A stretch of 64,000 nt of DNA from Tetragenococcus sp041859945 (GTDB lineage: Bacteria; Bacillota; Bacilli; Lactobacillales; Enterococcaceae). Every line of letters starts with the position of its first letter. Position 1 is the stretch's first letter. The stretch spans positions 1 through 64,000 of the forward strand of contig JBFLGC010000007.1 in the NCBI GenBank assembly GCA_041859945.1, in the 5' to 3' direction. Under the pieces are notes generated by a model. The model searched no databases. It worked only from the letters and a program-made list of their open reading frames with translations, and had not been told where the DNA came from. A program made the position numbers and the translations under genes. Positions 35,805-44,848 of this stretch are shown here, piece by piece.

Positions 35805-37274
35805 ATGGCGATAAGATATGTTGACGATAGTTTGACCTTACACACTGATTTTTATCAAATCAATATGATGCAAACTTACTGGGATTTGGGACGTGCGGAT
35901 CTGAATGCAGTGTTTGAATGTTATTTCCGTGACATGCCTTTTAAAAATGGTTATGCGATTTTTGCTGGTTTGGAGCGCTTGGTCGACTATTTACAAAATT
36001 TGACCTTTACCGAAACGGACATCGATTATTTACGCGATGTTTGTGGCTTTAAAGAAGGCTTTCTTGACTATTTAAGAAATTTCAAATTTACTTGTACCGT
36101 TCGTGCACCTAAAGAAGGCGATCTGGTCTTTAGTGGCGAACCGATCGTTCAAGTGGAAGGCCCTTTAGCACAATGCCAATTAGTGGAAACGGCGATTTTA
36201 AATATCGTAAATTTCCAAACGTTGATTGCGACCAAAGCGGCACGGATCAAGTCGGTGATTGGTAATGATCCTTTGCTTGAATTTGGTTCGCGCCGTGCTC
36301 AAGAAATGGATGCAGCTATCTGGGGGACTAGGGCCGCTTATATTGGTGGGGCCGGGGCTACTAGTAATGTTCGCGCCGGTAAGATTTTTGGAATCCCAGT
36401 TAGTGGGACTCATGCACATTCTTTAGTCCAATCTTATGGCAATGACTATGACGCCTTTATGGCTTATGCCAAAACACACCCAGATTGTGTTTTTTTAGTT
36501 GATACTTACGATACGTTGAAGTCTGGTGTACCTAGTGCGATCAAGGTAGCTAAAGAGATGGGCGATAAAATCAATTTCCAAGGGGTGCGTATCGATAGTG
36601 GCGATATGGCCTATATTTCAAAAAAAGTACGGGAACAATTGGACGAAGCTGGTTTTACCGCGGCGAAGATCTATGCTTCCAATGATTTAGATGAATCGAC
36701 GATCTTGAATTTAAAGATGCAAAAAGCCAAGATCGACGTATGGGGCGTCGGGACTAAATTGATCACAGCCTATGATCAACCAGCTTTGGGGGCAGTCTAC
36801 AAATTGGTTTCGATTGAAAATGAACATGGTGATATGGTCGATACGATCAAGCTATCGAGCAATGCTGAAAAAGTATCGACACCAGGCAAAAAACAAATTT
36901 GGCGGATCACTCGTAAATCGAATGGCAAATCAGAAGGGGACTATGTGACTTTGTGGGGCGAACGTCCTGATCAACAAGACGAGATCTTCATGTTCCATCC
37001 GGTCCATACTTATATCAACAAGACGGTTTACGATTTTGACGCTCGTCCAGTCTTACAAGATATTTTTGTCAATGGCGAATTGGTTTATGATTTGCCGGAG
37101 TTAGATGCTATCAAAGCTTTTTCGAGCGATTCTTTAGATGCACTTTGGGAAGAATACAAACGTGATCTGAACCCGCAACCTTATCCAGTCGATCTTTCGC
37201 AAGATTGCTGGAATCACAAGATGGCGATCATGGAAAAAGTACGTAAACAAGTCAAAGAAATGACAACTGACTAA
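35805..37274 (+). CDS. pncB: Nicotinate phosphoribosyltransferase
   Basis: This 489-residue enzyme makes nicotinate mononucleotide from nicotinate and PRPP, the entry to NAD salvage. Family motifs include LTLHTDFYQINMMQTYW, FGSRRAQEMDAAIWGTRAAYIGG (with the phosphorylated-His region type), VSGTHAHSLVQSYG and the phosphate loop GVRIDSGDMAY. ATG 35805 has AAGGAG upstream; an in-frame extension to 35667 would cross the -10 box and is rejected. nadE follows after 24 bp, so the pair covers nicotinate uptake into NAD. The symbol pncB is used for this enzyme in Firmicutes. Confidence 0.95.
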   Translation: MAIRYVDDSLTLHTDFYQINMMQTYWDLGRADLNAVFECYFRDMPFKNGYAIFAGLERLVDYLQNLTFTETDIDYLRDVCGFKEGFLDYLRNFKFTCTVRAPKEGDLVFSGEPIVQVEGPLAQCQLVETAILNIVNFQTLIATKAARIKSVIGNDPLLEFGSRRAQEMDAAIWGTRAAYIGGAGATSNVRAGKIFGIPVSGTHAHSLVQSYGNDYDAFMAYAKTHPDCVFLVDTYDTLKSGVPSAIKVAKEMGDKINFQGVRIDSGDMAYISKKVREQLDEAGFTAAKIYASNDLDESTILNLKMQKAKIDVWGVGTKLITAYDQPALGAVYKLVSIENEHGDMVDTIKLSSNAEKVSTPGKKQIWRITRKSNGKSEGDYVTLWGERPDQQDEIFMFHPVHTYINKTVYDFDARPVLQDIFVNGELVYDLPELDAIKAFSSDSLDALWEEYKRDLNPQPYPVDLSQDCWNHKMAIMEKVRKQVKEMTTD

Positions 37275-37298
37275 ATCATTTAAAAAGGAGAGAAAACA

Positions 37299-38123
37299 AT
37301 GGGCTTACAAGAAACTATCATCAAAGAACTCGGCGTTTTACCTGAAATCGACCCGCAGGAAGAAATCCGTAAAAGTGTTGATTTTTTAAAGGATTATTTG
37401 AAAAAAAATACCTTTTTGAAGACCTACGTTTTAGGGATCAGTGGGGGTCAAGATTCGACTCTAGTTGGTCGATTGGCCCAAATCGCTATGGAGGAAATGC
37501 GCCAGGAAATGCATGATTCTGATTATCATTTTATTGCCGTCCGTTTACCTTATGGAGCCCAAGCGGATGAAGAAGATGCCAAAAAGGCCATGGACTTTAT
37601 TCAAGCCGATAGTCCTTTACGGGTGGATATCAAGCCAGCTGTTGATGCTCAGGTTCGATCATTGGAAGCAGTAGGGATGACAGTTTCCGATTTTAATAAA
37701 GGAAATATCAAAGCACGCCAACGGATGATCACCCAATATGCCATTGCCGGCGAATTTGCTGGTGCTGTTTTGGGAACGGATCATGCCGCGGAAAATGTCA
37801 CGGGCTTTTTCACAAAGTTTGGCGATGGTGCGGTCGATCTCGTGCCGATCTATCGACTGAATAAAAGGCAAGGCCGCGCTTTATTAAAAGAACTCGGCGC
37901 ACCCGAAGAACTTTATTTGAAGATCCCAACTGCCGATTTGGAAGAAGATCACCCACTGATCGCCGACGAAGCAGCTTTGGGAGTCAGTTATGACGAGATC
38001 GATGATTATTTAGAAGGTAAGAAAATCGCTCCTGCCGCTAAAGAAACGATTGAAAATTGGTGGAACAAAACCCAACACAAACGTAATCAACCAATCAGTA
38101 TTTTTGATAATTTTTGGAAATAA
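37299..38123 (+). CDS. nadE: Ammonia-dependent NAD synthetase
   Basis: This 274-residue enzyme amidates deamido-NAD to NAD with ATP. The pyrophosphatase-type P-loop GISGGQDSTLVGRLAQ, RLPYGAQADEEDA, AGAVLGTDHAAENVTGFFTKFGDG and KIPTADLEEDHPLIADE match the short, NH3-dependent class. GGAGAG precedes ATG 37299. It is in one operon with pncB. The intermediate step (nadD) is not in this window. Confidence 0.97.
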   Translation: MGLQETIIKELGVLPEIDPQEEIRKSVDFLKDYLKKNTFLKTYVLGISGGQDSTLVGRLAQIAMEEMRQEMHDSDYHFIAVRLPYGAQADEEDAKKAMDFIQADSPLRVDIKPAVDAQVRSLEAVGMTVSDFNKGNIKARQRMITQYAIAGEFAGAVLGTDHAAENVTGFFTKFGDGAVDLVPIYRLNKRQGRALLKELGAPEELYLKIPTADLEEDHPLIADEAALGVSYDEIDDYLEGKKIAPAAKETIENWWNKTQHKRNQPISIFDNFWK

Positions 38124-38130
38124 TAAGAGC

Positions 38131-38168
38131 GAAGAGTTTAGGAAGAACGCATTCCTAAGCTCTTTTTT
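38131..38168 (+). terminator. Rho-independent terminator after nadE
   Basis: AAGAGTTTAGGAA pairs with TTCCTAAGCTCTT (one mismatch), followed by a T run. Confidence 0.85.
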
Positions 38169-38220
38169 GGTTTTTAGGATAATGGATCATAAAATCAAAT
38201 TTTGAAGTGTGTGTTGGATG

Positions 38221-38428
38221 AAGCTACCCAATCAAAGGTTCAGGAATATATGCGGTCGTAAAGTGATCCAAGAATCAAAAAGAAAGGACGTATGACGAGG
38301 AGAAGTGATCCAAGTATTAAAAAGAAAGGACATATGACAGGAAGAAGTGATCCAAGTATTAAAAAGAAAGGACATATGATGGGGAGAAGTGATCCAAAAA
38401 CCAAAAAATAAGGGCAGATGAGGTCGCA
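38221..38428. repeat. 42-bp tandem array, four clear units, downstream of nadE
   Basis: AAGTGATCC recurs at 38261, 38303, 38345 and 38387, each 42 bp apart. A degraded unit precedes them at 38221. The middle units are nearly identical (AAGTGATCCAAGTATTAAAA, AGAAAGGACATATGA). The same unit family appears on the opposite strand at 47479-47562. Confidence 0.8.
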
Positions 38429-38440
38429 TAGTGCTCAACA

Positions 38441-38467
38441 GAATTCGTGGACAAGCTTTTTAATAGT
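38441..38467. repeat. Left 27-bp target duplication of the IS1202-like element
   Basis: This 27-bp sequence (AATTCGTGGACAA, CTTTTTAATAGT) is repeated in direct orientation at 40230-40256, with two differences. Confidence 0.8.
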
Positions 38468-40229
38468 GTCAATCGTTTTTGAAAATGTCTTAAAAATTTT
38501 AAAACATTAGCGAGTAAATTTCGCACAAGCCGCTAGGCTGTCTCGCTCTGGAAAATGGGGCAGACCGCCCAGATTTTCCGTTGGTCGTGCAAGTAAAGCT
38601 AACAAGAACCTAAAATTGGCTCAAGGGTAAATGAACGGCTATGCCGCCCTTGCCCCAATTTCAGAACCTTGTTTAAAAGAATCGTGTCGACCGACGGAAA
38701 ACCTGGGCTAAGCATGATGTTCCCTGTCATACTCTTCTTGCGTGATTCCTCGTTTAGCCAAATATCGATTAAAGCTGGCGGCCTTCCAGGGATGCGACAT
38801 AGGTGGAATGTATTTGCGAGTCTCTTTCTTAGGTTGGTCACTGATATCAAATTCGGCCGATTTCAATTCATGTGACGCCAATTGGCGTACTCTGTAGAGC
38901 CTATCTTCTATTGAAACGTACAATTCACCATCAAAAGCTTGGATCACTAGTACTTCGGTGCCACGTTGGAAATAAATGCCTTTGCCTCCTGCGGTCACTG
39001 GCAAATAATTTTTCTTATTATAAGCAAAGTGCTGTCCAGCATTTATTTTCCGTGTCGACAAAACACCTAAAATAATATTTAATTTTGCAGGAACAGGTGC
39101 TGTTTCCATGACTGATGTGGTATGATTGATGTCTAGGGCGAACTTCTCGTTGTATTTCTTTATGTAGGAATTTAGAAATGCATTGGCTTCCTGCATTGTG
39201 GTGATGTTGTGAATCCGAAGTTCGGTAATCAGGCGAGATTGGAGTGTTTCAAACAGGCGCTCCACTCGTCCTTTTGCTTGTGGCACGGAACTTGTTGAAA
39301 TTTTAGTACCTAGCTGTTGGCAGGCATAACCAAATTGTGTAAACGTATCTTTTTCGATTTGTTTGGTATGCTTTCTTTCATATTCAAAGACGGTGCGACG
39401 ATCGCTGAACAATTCAAAAGGAATCCCGTAGTTTGTTAAGATCTGATGATACACATGGTAGTAGCCATTCAGGGTTTCCTGCCTGTCAAAGTATGCGCCT
39501 ATGATAGCACCGGTCGCATCATCGATAGCCACATGTAGGTGGCTTTTTTCTTTGCCAAACCATAAGTGATCACTGGCGTCGATTTGAACCAATTCTCCAA
39601 AATATTTTTTTCGAGGTCGACTTGGATGACTTTCCTCAAGCTTCAATTGCTTATCCACCTTCTTTTCTTCCAGCTCAGCTTTGACTACTTGTTTATTTTT
39701 CCGACGCATCTTTTCTTTATATCTTCGTTGGGTGAGGCGGTGCGCCTTGGGTGAAAGGATGTCAGCTTCATCTAAAATAGTGGCAACGGCTGTACGGCTT
39801 AGTTCAATCTCCTCATGTTCTTTTAGTAATTCTGTAAAATGACTGAAATTAGCACCAGCATATTTTTTTTGATAAAGTTGAACGACCAGTGCTTTCATTT
39901 CTGGTGGGATGGCGTGGGCAGGGCGTTTCCCACGATTTTTGTGGATGAAAGATTCCTTCCCACCTTCTTTATAGTTAACGACCAATCGATCGACCTGCCT
40001 TCTGGTGATACTTAATTTAATTTCTGCTCTGGCCTTGGGTATCTTTCCCTCAGCTACTTTCTTAATGATTTGATATTTTTCTTCTTCTCGCATCCTCAGT
40101 TGAACCTTCCTCATGATGGCCTCCACTTTTTTATTTGCCATGTTATTTTGACAGAAGTGGAAGAATTTTTCTAGTCTTTTAAGACATTTTCTCACGGGAA
40201 CACTTAAGACATTATCACAAGTGAACGAC
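38468..40229 (-). mobile_element. IS1202-like insertion sequence, 1,762 bp
   Basis: One transposase gene is bounded by imperfect terminal inverted repeats: GTCAATCGTTTTTGAAAATG on the left and GTCGTTCACTTGTGATAATG read inward on the right, both followed by TCTTAA. The flanks are 27-bp direct repeats (38441-38467 and 40230-40256). As I recall, pneumococcal IS1202 is about 1.75 kb with 23-bp inverted repeats and a 27-bp target duplication, which fits. The 240 bp between the transposase stop and the left end is non-coding and rich in hairpins. Confidence 0.88.
38708..40114 (-). CDS. IS1202-type (ISNCY) transposase, DDE class
   Basis: This 468-residue transposase has an N-terminal helix-turn-helix region (ARAEIKLSITRRQVDRLVVNY) and a DDE integrase-like core: VQIDASDHLWFG with the first Asp, a second acidic site near LFSDRRTVFEY and the Glu in SSVPQAKGRVERLFETLQ. 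ATG 40114 has GGAGG 5 bp upstream. In-frame starts further up (for example 40141) lack one. The frame is intact, so the element may be active. Confidence 0.85.
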   Translation of the reverse strand: MRKVQLRMREEEKYQIIKKVAEGKIPKARAEIKLSITRRQVDRLVVNYKEGGKESFIHKNRGKRPAHAIPPEMKALVVQLYQKKYAGANFSHFTELLKEHEEIELSRTAVATILDEADILSPKAHRLTQRRYKEKMRRKNKQVVKAELEEKKVDKQLKLEESHPSRPRKKYFGELVQIDASDHLWFGKEKSHLHVAIDDATGAIIGAYFDRQETLNGYYHVYHQILTNYGIPFELFSDRRTVFEYERKHTKQIEKDTFTQFGYACQQLGTKISTSSVPQAKGRVERLFETLQSRLITELRIHNITTMQEANAFLNSYIKKYNEKFALDINHTTSVMETAPVPAKLNIILGVLSTRKINAGQHFAYNKKNYLPVTAGGKGIYFQRGTEVLVIQAFDGELYVSIEDRLYRVRQLASHELKSAEFDISDQPKKETRKYIPPMSHPWKAASFNRYLAKRGITQEEYDREHHA

Positions 40230-40256
40230 AAATTCGTGGACAAACTTTTTAATAGT
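40230..40256. repeat. Right 27-bp target duplication of the IS1202-like element
   Basis: This is a direct repeat of 38441-38467. Its last base is also the first base of the -35 box of the next promoter. Confidence 0.8.
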
Positions 40257-40284
40257 TGCTATTTATAGCAACTTATTTTATAAT
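40254..40284 (+). promoter_or_regulatory. Promoter with inverted repeat before the LTA-synthase-family gene
   Basis: TTGCTA (40256-40261) and TATAAT (40279-40284) are 17 bp apart. AGTTGCTA and TAGCAACT (40254-40273) form an inverted repeat over the -35, a possible operator. Confidence 0.65.
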
Positions 40285-40370
40285 GTGTAAGGAGTTTTGG
40301 GGAAAGCTCTGTCAACAACGTTTAGGGAAAACAGACTTGTTTTCTCTTTTTTTATTTTGGGGGAATTACT

Positions 40371-42182
40371 TTGAAGAAAAATAGCGCAACGGTGCATATA
40401 ATTATAAGCCTTGTTTTGACGGTCTTGGGCATTATTTTTAGCAATCTATTCTTACAGTGGTGCCAAAATGATCGGTCGGTCGAACTAGCGTTGAAGTTTG
40501 CTTTTTCCTGGCATACGGAAAAATTTTTGTTGGGGAGCTTGGTTTTACTGATCCTGTTTCTTTTTCTGGTGAGTTTAGCAGGTTCTATTTTAGCAGGTAC
40601 GATTTTTTATAGTGTCTTCATTGGTATTCTAGGGCTAGCGACTTATCTTAAAATGCAGTACCGCCAAGAACCAATTTATCCTGACGATTTGAAGATGGTC
40701 ACACAACTAGGGATGTTACGCGAAATCGTCGGCAATGTCCTATTTTTTGTAGCAATTGGTCTAGCGATTCTGGCAATCGGCCTGTTTATTTGGCTATTCG
40801 TTCGAAGTTTTCATTTATCGAAAAAGCAACAGATCGTACGTATTGCGACCTTACTTTTGACCAGTTTAAGTTTGGTTTACATTAGTCACTTCAATGATGA
40901 CAATAATTTATTGCATAAAGCCTATGATCGAACAGCTTTATGGATCCCTTATTCACAAAAAATGAATTACTACAACGTGGGGTTTGTGGGCGGCTTTTTA
41001 TATAATTTGCGCGTTGAGGCGATGGCAGAGCCGGCCGATTATTCCGAAGCGACCATTAAGAAAATCGTTCAAAAATATCAACTGACTGATTCTGATCCTA
41101 CAAAAGAACAACCGAATATCGTTTACGTCATGAGTGAAAGTTTTTCAGATCCAAGCCATTTGGACGGCGTCACGATCACAGGAGATCCTTTAGCTGATTA
41201 CTATGAGATGGCTGATCAGACTTATAGTGGTCAGATGTTATCACAAAACTATGGCGGGGGAACGGCCAATATCGAATTTGAGGCCTTGACTAGTTTTTCG
41301 ATGGCATTATTCAATCCGCAAATGACGACACCGTACACCATGCTAGTACCGAAAATGCAACAACTGCCCTCTTTGGTTTCTTTGACTAAGAGCCGCGGTT
41401 ATGAGACGACGGCGATCCATCCCTACGATACCTCGATGTACAAACGCAAAGATGTGTATCAAGTGTTAGGTTTCGATACTTTTTTGGATCAGGATATGGT
41501 GGCTTATACGGATAAAATCGAAAATAATCCCTATATATCAGATGCGGCGGCCTATCAGCAAATTTTGGACCTTTTACAAGAAAAGCAACGACCACAATTC
41601 ATTCATCTGGTCACGATGCAGACTCACATGCCTTATGGTGGCAAGTATGAGACTTTGAAATACCCAGTCCAAGCCAATGGCGATGTCTATACGATCGAAA
41701 ATTATTTGCAAGACGTCGCTTATGCCAGCCAAGCTTTGAAGGCGTTCTTGAATTCTCTGGAGAAGGAATCAAAACGGACCTTAGTTGTCTTTTGGGGCGA
41801 TCATTTACCGGGGATTTATTCAGATGTGATCCAAAAATTAAATGATGGACCAGTGTTACATCAAACGGAATTTTTGATGTGGGATTCGCAAAATAAATGG
41901 AATCATGAAGCAGATCAAGTATTGAGTCCTTTTTACTTTGCGCCGACTTTGTTTGAAAAAGCCGGATTAAAATCGACGCCTTTTTACCAAATGTTACTGG
42001 CACTTAAAGCTAAAATGCCAGCTTTTGAAAAACAAATGTTTCGCAAGGTGGACGGTTCTTGGCAAGCGGAAGTAGATTCGACCGAAGCGACCAAACAGCT
42101 GTATAAAGACTATCAGCTGATTCAATATGATGTGTTACAAGGCAAGCAATATAGTCTAGCGACCGATTTCTTTGGCGAGTGA
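40371..42182 (+). CDS. LTA-synthase-family membrane sulfatase/phosphotransferase
   Basis: This 603-residue protein has about five N-terminal membrane helices (first at 9-28, last about 160-180) and a large outer sulfatase-fold domain. NIVYVMSESFSDP carries the first metal ligand, GGGTANIEFEALTS the catalytic threonine and VVFWGDHLPG the late Asp-His metal site. LTA synthases transfer glycerol phosphate from phosphatidylglycerol to cell-envelope polymers. Other members move different groups, so the exact product is uncertain. The start is TTG 40371 with a weak GGGGG site. The IS element lies just upstream of its promoter. Confidence 0.85.
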   Translation: MKKNSATVHIIISLVLTVLGIIFSNLFLQWCQNDRSVELALKFAFSWHTEKFLLGSLVLLILFLFLVSLAGSILAGTIFYSVFIGILGLATYLKMQYRQEPIYPDDLKMVTQLGMLREIVGNVLFFVAIGLAILAIGLFIWLFVRSFHLSKKQQIVRIATLLLTSLSLVYISHFNDDNNLLHKAYDRTALWIPYSQKMNYYNVGFVGGFLYNLRVEAMAEPADYSEATIKKIVQKYQLTDSDPTKEQPNIVYVMSESFSDPSHLDGVTITGDPLADYYEMADQTYSGQMLSQNYGGGTANIEFEALTSFSMALFNPQMTTPYTMLVPKMQQLPSLVSLTKSRGYETTAIHPYDTSMYKRKDVYQVLGFDTFLDQDMVAYTDKIENNPYISDAAAYQQILDLLQEKQRPQFIHLVTMQTHMPYGGKYETLKYPVQANGDVYTIENYLQDVAYASQALKAFLNSLEKESKRTLVVFWGDHLPGIYSDVIQKLNDGPVLHQTEFLMWDSQNKWNHEADQVLSPFYFAPTLFEKAGLKSTPFYQMLLALKAKMPAFEKQMFRKVDGSWQAEVDSTEATKQLYKDYQLIQYDVLQGKQYSLATDFFGE

Positions 42183-42313
42183 TTGTTTCACACTCCTTTA
42201 GACGTCCTATTTCTGAAAACGGAACAAGCGCCTTTAGCACAAACTTTTTAATTTTTCCGAGCAGATGCGTTTTGTGAAACCAATTTTTGTAAAAAAGAAC
42301 TGTGGATAAGTAA

Positions 42314-42349
42314 AAAATCCTGCCTCATTTTATAGTGGGGCAGGATTTT
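42314..42349. terminator. Shared terminator between convergent genes
   Basis: AAATCCTGCC pairs with GGCAGGATTT. On the minus strand the hairpin includes the last codons and stop of the MutS-like gene. Confidence 0.75.
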
Positions 42350-44009
42350 CTGTAGGATCGTTCTTCTCAATTGGCCAAGAGCGATGTTCATCAAAGAAGT
42401 TAGCGGAAAATTTAGCTTCGTTAACGATCTGACTCGGATAATCCATAGCATGTAACAAAGCAATGGCATTGCGCGAGCGAGCAGGGCCTTTTTTTACTAG
42501 GTAGTCAAAACGAATCCCTTGCGTGTCATCGACTCGTTCTGAAAAATGGATATTTTCACACTGTTCTTTTAAAATTTCGGTCAATTCGATGTCATGGGTC
42601 GCAACAAGCGCCAGACTATTTGATTCACTCAACCAATGGACTACGCTAGAAGAAGCAGCGATCCGTTCGATCGTATTGGTGCCTTTTAAAATTTCATCGA
42701 CAAAACAGTAGCAAGGTTCTTGACTAGCAACTTTATCTAAAAGACGTTTGACTGACTTGACTTCAGCCACAAAATAGCTGTCCCCCTCAAACAAGTCGTC
42801 TTTGATGGCCATTGAAGTTAAGACATGACCAAAAGCAAGGTCGATTTTTTCGGCTAAGACGGTCTGTATCGTTTGAGCCAAGATACAATTGATGGCGATA
42901 CTTTTGACATAAGTCGATTTTCCGGAAGCATTGGAGCCTGTAACAAGGGTGGTCTTATGCCAACTGACGGGATTTCCGACTGGTGTTTTAAGCAAAGGGT
43001 GGATCACCTCCTGACCAGTGAGCGCCTCTTTTACAAAATGGGGCTGAGTCGCTGTAGGTTCATAGGTCCGAAAATTCAAAACGGCCGCGGCTACTTCAAG
43101 TTTACCCATGAGATCCCAAAGTTGAATGGCTGCTTGGCGATGGCGAGCTAGTTTAGCGATCACGACACTGTATGAAATAAAAGGCAACATGAATAAGATG
43201 TTTAAATACTCTAAAAACATATCTGTTTCAGAGCCATTTTTGGCACGAAAAGAGAAGGCAAAACGAGCGATACTTTTTAGATTTTCCAATGCCATTTGTA
43301 GTTCTTTTTGTAAAGGATGGTCGATCTTACTTAATTCAATGCCAGTCGTGACCGTTTGGACGAGATAGCGCATACTGTTTAATTCTATTTCGAGCGGTAG
43401 CTTTTTAATGTAATAGTAGAACATGTTAAAAAATAAGCTAGCCAAAAGAATTGTGACACCAATTGAGACATTGAGAAAAGTGACTAAAATACCAATTAAA
43501 GGCAGGCTACCTAGGAGGATAAAAAAAGCAAGTGAGCCGATTTTGGCCATGTTTTGTTCACTCAGATAATATTTCGAGGCATTTTCATCCTGTTTACCTA
43601 ATCTAGCAAAGGCAAGTTGGATCTTTTCGCGTGTGTCTGGATGTTCTTGGTAGAATTGGATCAATTGCTCCAATTCGATTTCTTCCTTAAAATCAAAATT
43701 ACGTAGTTTTTGATAGAGCGCTTCTGAGCCAACGCTTGAGTAAGTCAAATTGATCTTTTGAAAAACGGCAAACATATCAAGATCCTTCCAAGTCAATTCG
43801 TCGATCTCGCTATCAAAGTGATGGAAGTTTTTTTCGATCATCCAAGCTTTTTTCAGACTCTCCTCACTATCAAAGCGCCCCCTAGTTGGTTCGTAGCCCC
43901 AATTGATGCGTACGACATTTTTTAACTTCCAGACTTGGTAGTAGTGTAAAGTAACGATCAAAGCGACCACTGCCAAACAAATAAAACCAATGAATTCTTT
44001 ATTGCTCAT
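42330..44009 (-). CDS. Membrane-anchored MutS-family ATPase
   Basis: This 559-residue protein has an N-terminal membrane helix (about 6-25), two more in the middle (about 155-195) and a C-terminal MutS ATPase domain: Walker A TGSNASGKSTYVKS, Walker B CYCFVDEILKGTN and the switch histidine in ALVATHDIELTE. The mismatch-binding N-terminal domain of MutS is missing, so it is not a mismatch sensor. Such membrane MutS-like proteins are widespread in Firmicutes with no settled role. The gene is followed within 10 bp by... the LysR gene lies just upstream on the same strand, so the two may be cotranscribed. Confidence 0.83.
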   Translation of the reverse strand: MSNKEFIGFICLAVVALIVTLHYYQVWKLKNVVRINWGYEPTRGRFDSEESLKKAWMIEKNFHHFDSEIDELTWKDLDMFAVFQKINLTYSSVGSEALYQKLRNFDFKEEIELEQLIQFYQEHPDTREKIQLAFARLGKQDENASKYYLSEQNMAKIGSLAFFILLGSLPLIGILVTFLNVSIGVTILLASLFFNMFYYYIKKLPLEIELNSMRYLVQTVTTGIELSKIDHPLQKELQMALENLKSIARFAFSFRAKNGSETDMFLEYLNILFMLPFISYSVVIAKLARHRQAAIQLWDLMGKLEVAAAVLNFRTYEPTATQPHFVKEALTGQEVIHPLLKTPVGNPVSWHKTTLVTGSNASGKSTYVKSIAINCILAQTIQTVLAEKIDLAFGHVLTSMAIKDDLFEGDSYFVAEVKSVKRLLDKVASQEPCYCFVDEILKGTNTIERIAASSSVVHWLSESNSLALVATHDIELTEILKEQCENIHFSERVDDTQGIRFDYLVKKGPARSRNAIALLHAMDYPSQIVNEAKFSANFFDEHRSWPIEKNDPTENPAPL

Positions 44010-44018
44010 GTTTTCTCC

Positions 44019-44843
44019 TTAGGGGATCATTTTTTTGATTTGTTCTTGAATGTAAATGGCTATTTCTGTCAATTTTTCCGAAATGAGTTCTTTACGTGAA
44101 ACAAAATAAAAATTGCGCGTGTTTTCTTTTTCCAGATCGTCCCAAGGGATATGGCTTTCTAAGGCTAACTTAGAAATGATCGTCTTGCCAACGCCGTTTT
44201 TAAGGAGCGCTAGAGTCATTTCATGGTTATTGGTACGGATGATATTAGGTGATAGATTACGGATATTCAAATAATTTTCATTAAAATTAGCCAAAGGAGA
44301 CCCTTCTTCAGGTATCAACCAATATTTAGAAGAAAAATCGCCTGCCAAAACCAAGGTGTCAACGGCAACGATGCGTCGACTCAACTGTTCACTTCGTTCG
44401 GGCGTTTCGATCAAACCAAAGTCGGCTTTGGATTTTTGTAGATCTTCCATAATGGCTTCTCCAGACATGACGGGAAAGCTAAAGTCGATCATAGGAAACT
44501 CCTTGATCAAGTTAGGGGCTAGTTGTGGGATTAGATAAGCACCACAAGTTTGTGAACTGGCTACTACACAATGATCACGAAAACTCGACTGCGTGTTCAC
44601 ACTGTGAAGGGCATCTTCCCATTCTTCAATGATCTTTAATAGCCGTGGATATAAGAAATTGGCTTCTTTCGTGGGCGCAATCTCTTGCTTGCCATTACGT
44701 ATAAATAAGGAGACTCCTAGTTCTTCTTCGAGTTTACGAATCTGAGCCGAAACGGTTGGTTGTGACAAGTAGAGATTGGCCGCAGTCCGCGTAAAATTAT
44801 GGGTCTCATAGACCGAGAGAAAAGTTTTGAATAGTTGGAACAA
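44019..44843 (-). CDS. LysR-family transcriptional regulator
   Basis: This 274-residue regulator has an N-terminal winged helix (FLSVYETHNFTRTAANLYLSQPTVSAQIRKLEEELGV, read in parts) and a periplasmic-binding-like effector domain. TTG 44843 has GAGGTGA just upstream, within the end of nrdI; an in-frame TTG at 44873 lacks one. It sits between nrdI and the MutS-like gene on the same strand, all within a few bases, so they likely share a transcript. The effector is unknown. Confidence 0.85.
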   Translation of the reverse strand: MFQLFKTFLSVYETHNFTRTAANLYLSQPTVSAQIRKLEEELGVSLFIRNGKQEIAPTKEANFLYPRLLKIIEEWEDALHSVNTQSSFRDHCVVASSQTCGAYLIPQLAPNLIKEFPMIDFSFPVMSGEAIMEDLQKSKADFGLIETPERSEQLSRRIVAVDTLVLAGDFSSKYWLIPEEGSPLANFNENYLNIRNLSPNIIRTNNHEMTLALLKNGVGKTIISKLALESHIPWDDLEKENTRNFYFVSRKELISEKLTEIAIYIQEQIKKMIP

Positions 44844-44848
44844 ATAGG

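Noticed and set aside
38708..40114. Transposase frame as an IS21- or IS3-type element
   Set aside because: There is one gene, no IstB or OrfA partner, and the 27-bp target duplication fits the IS1202 group instead.
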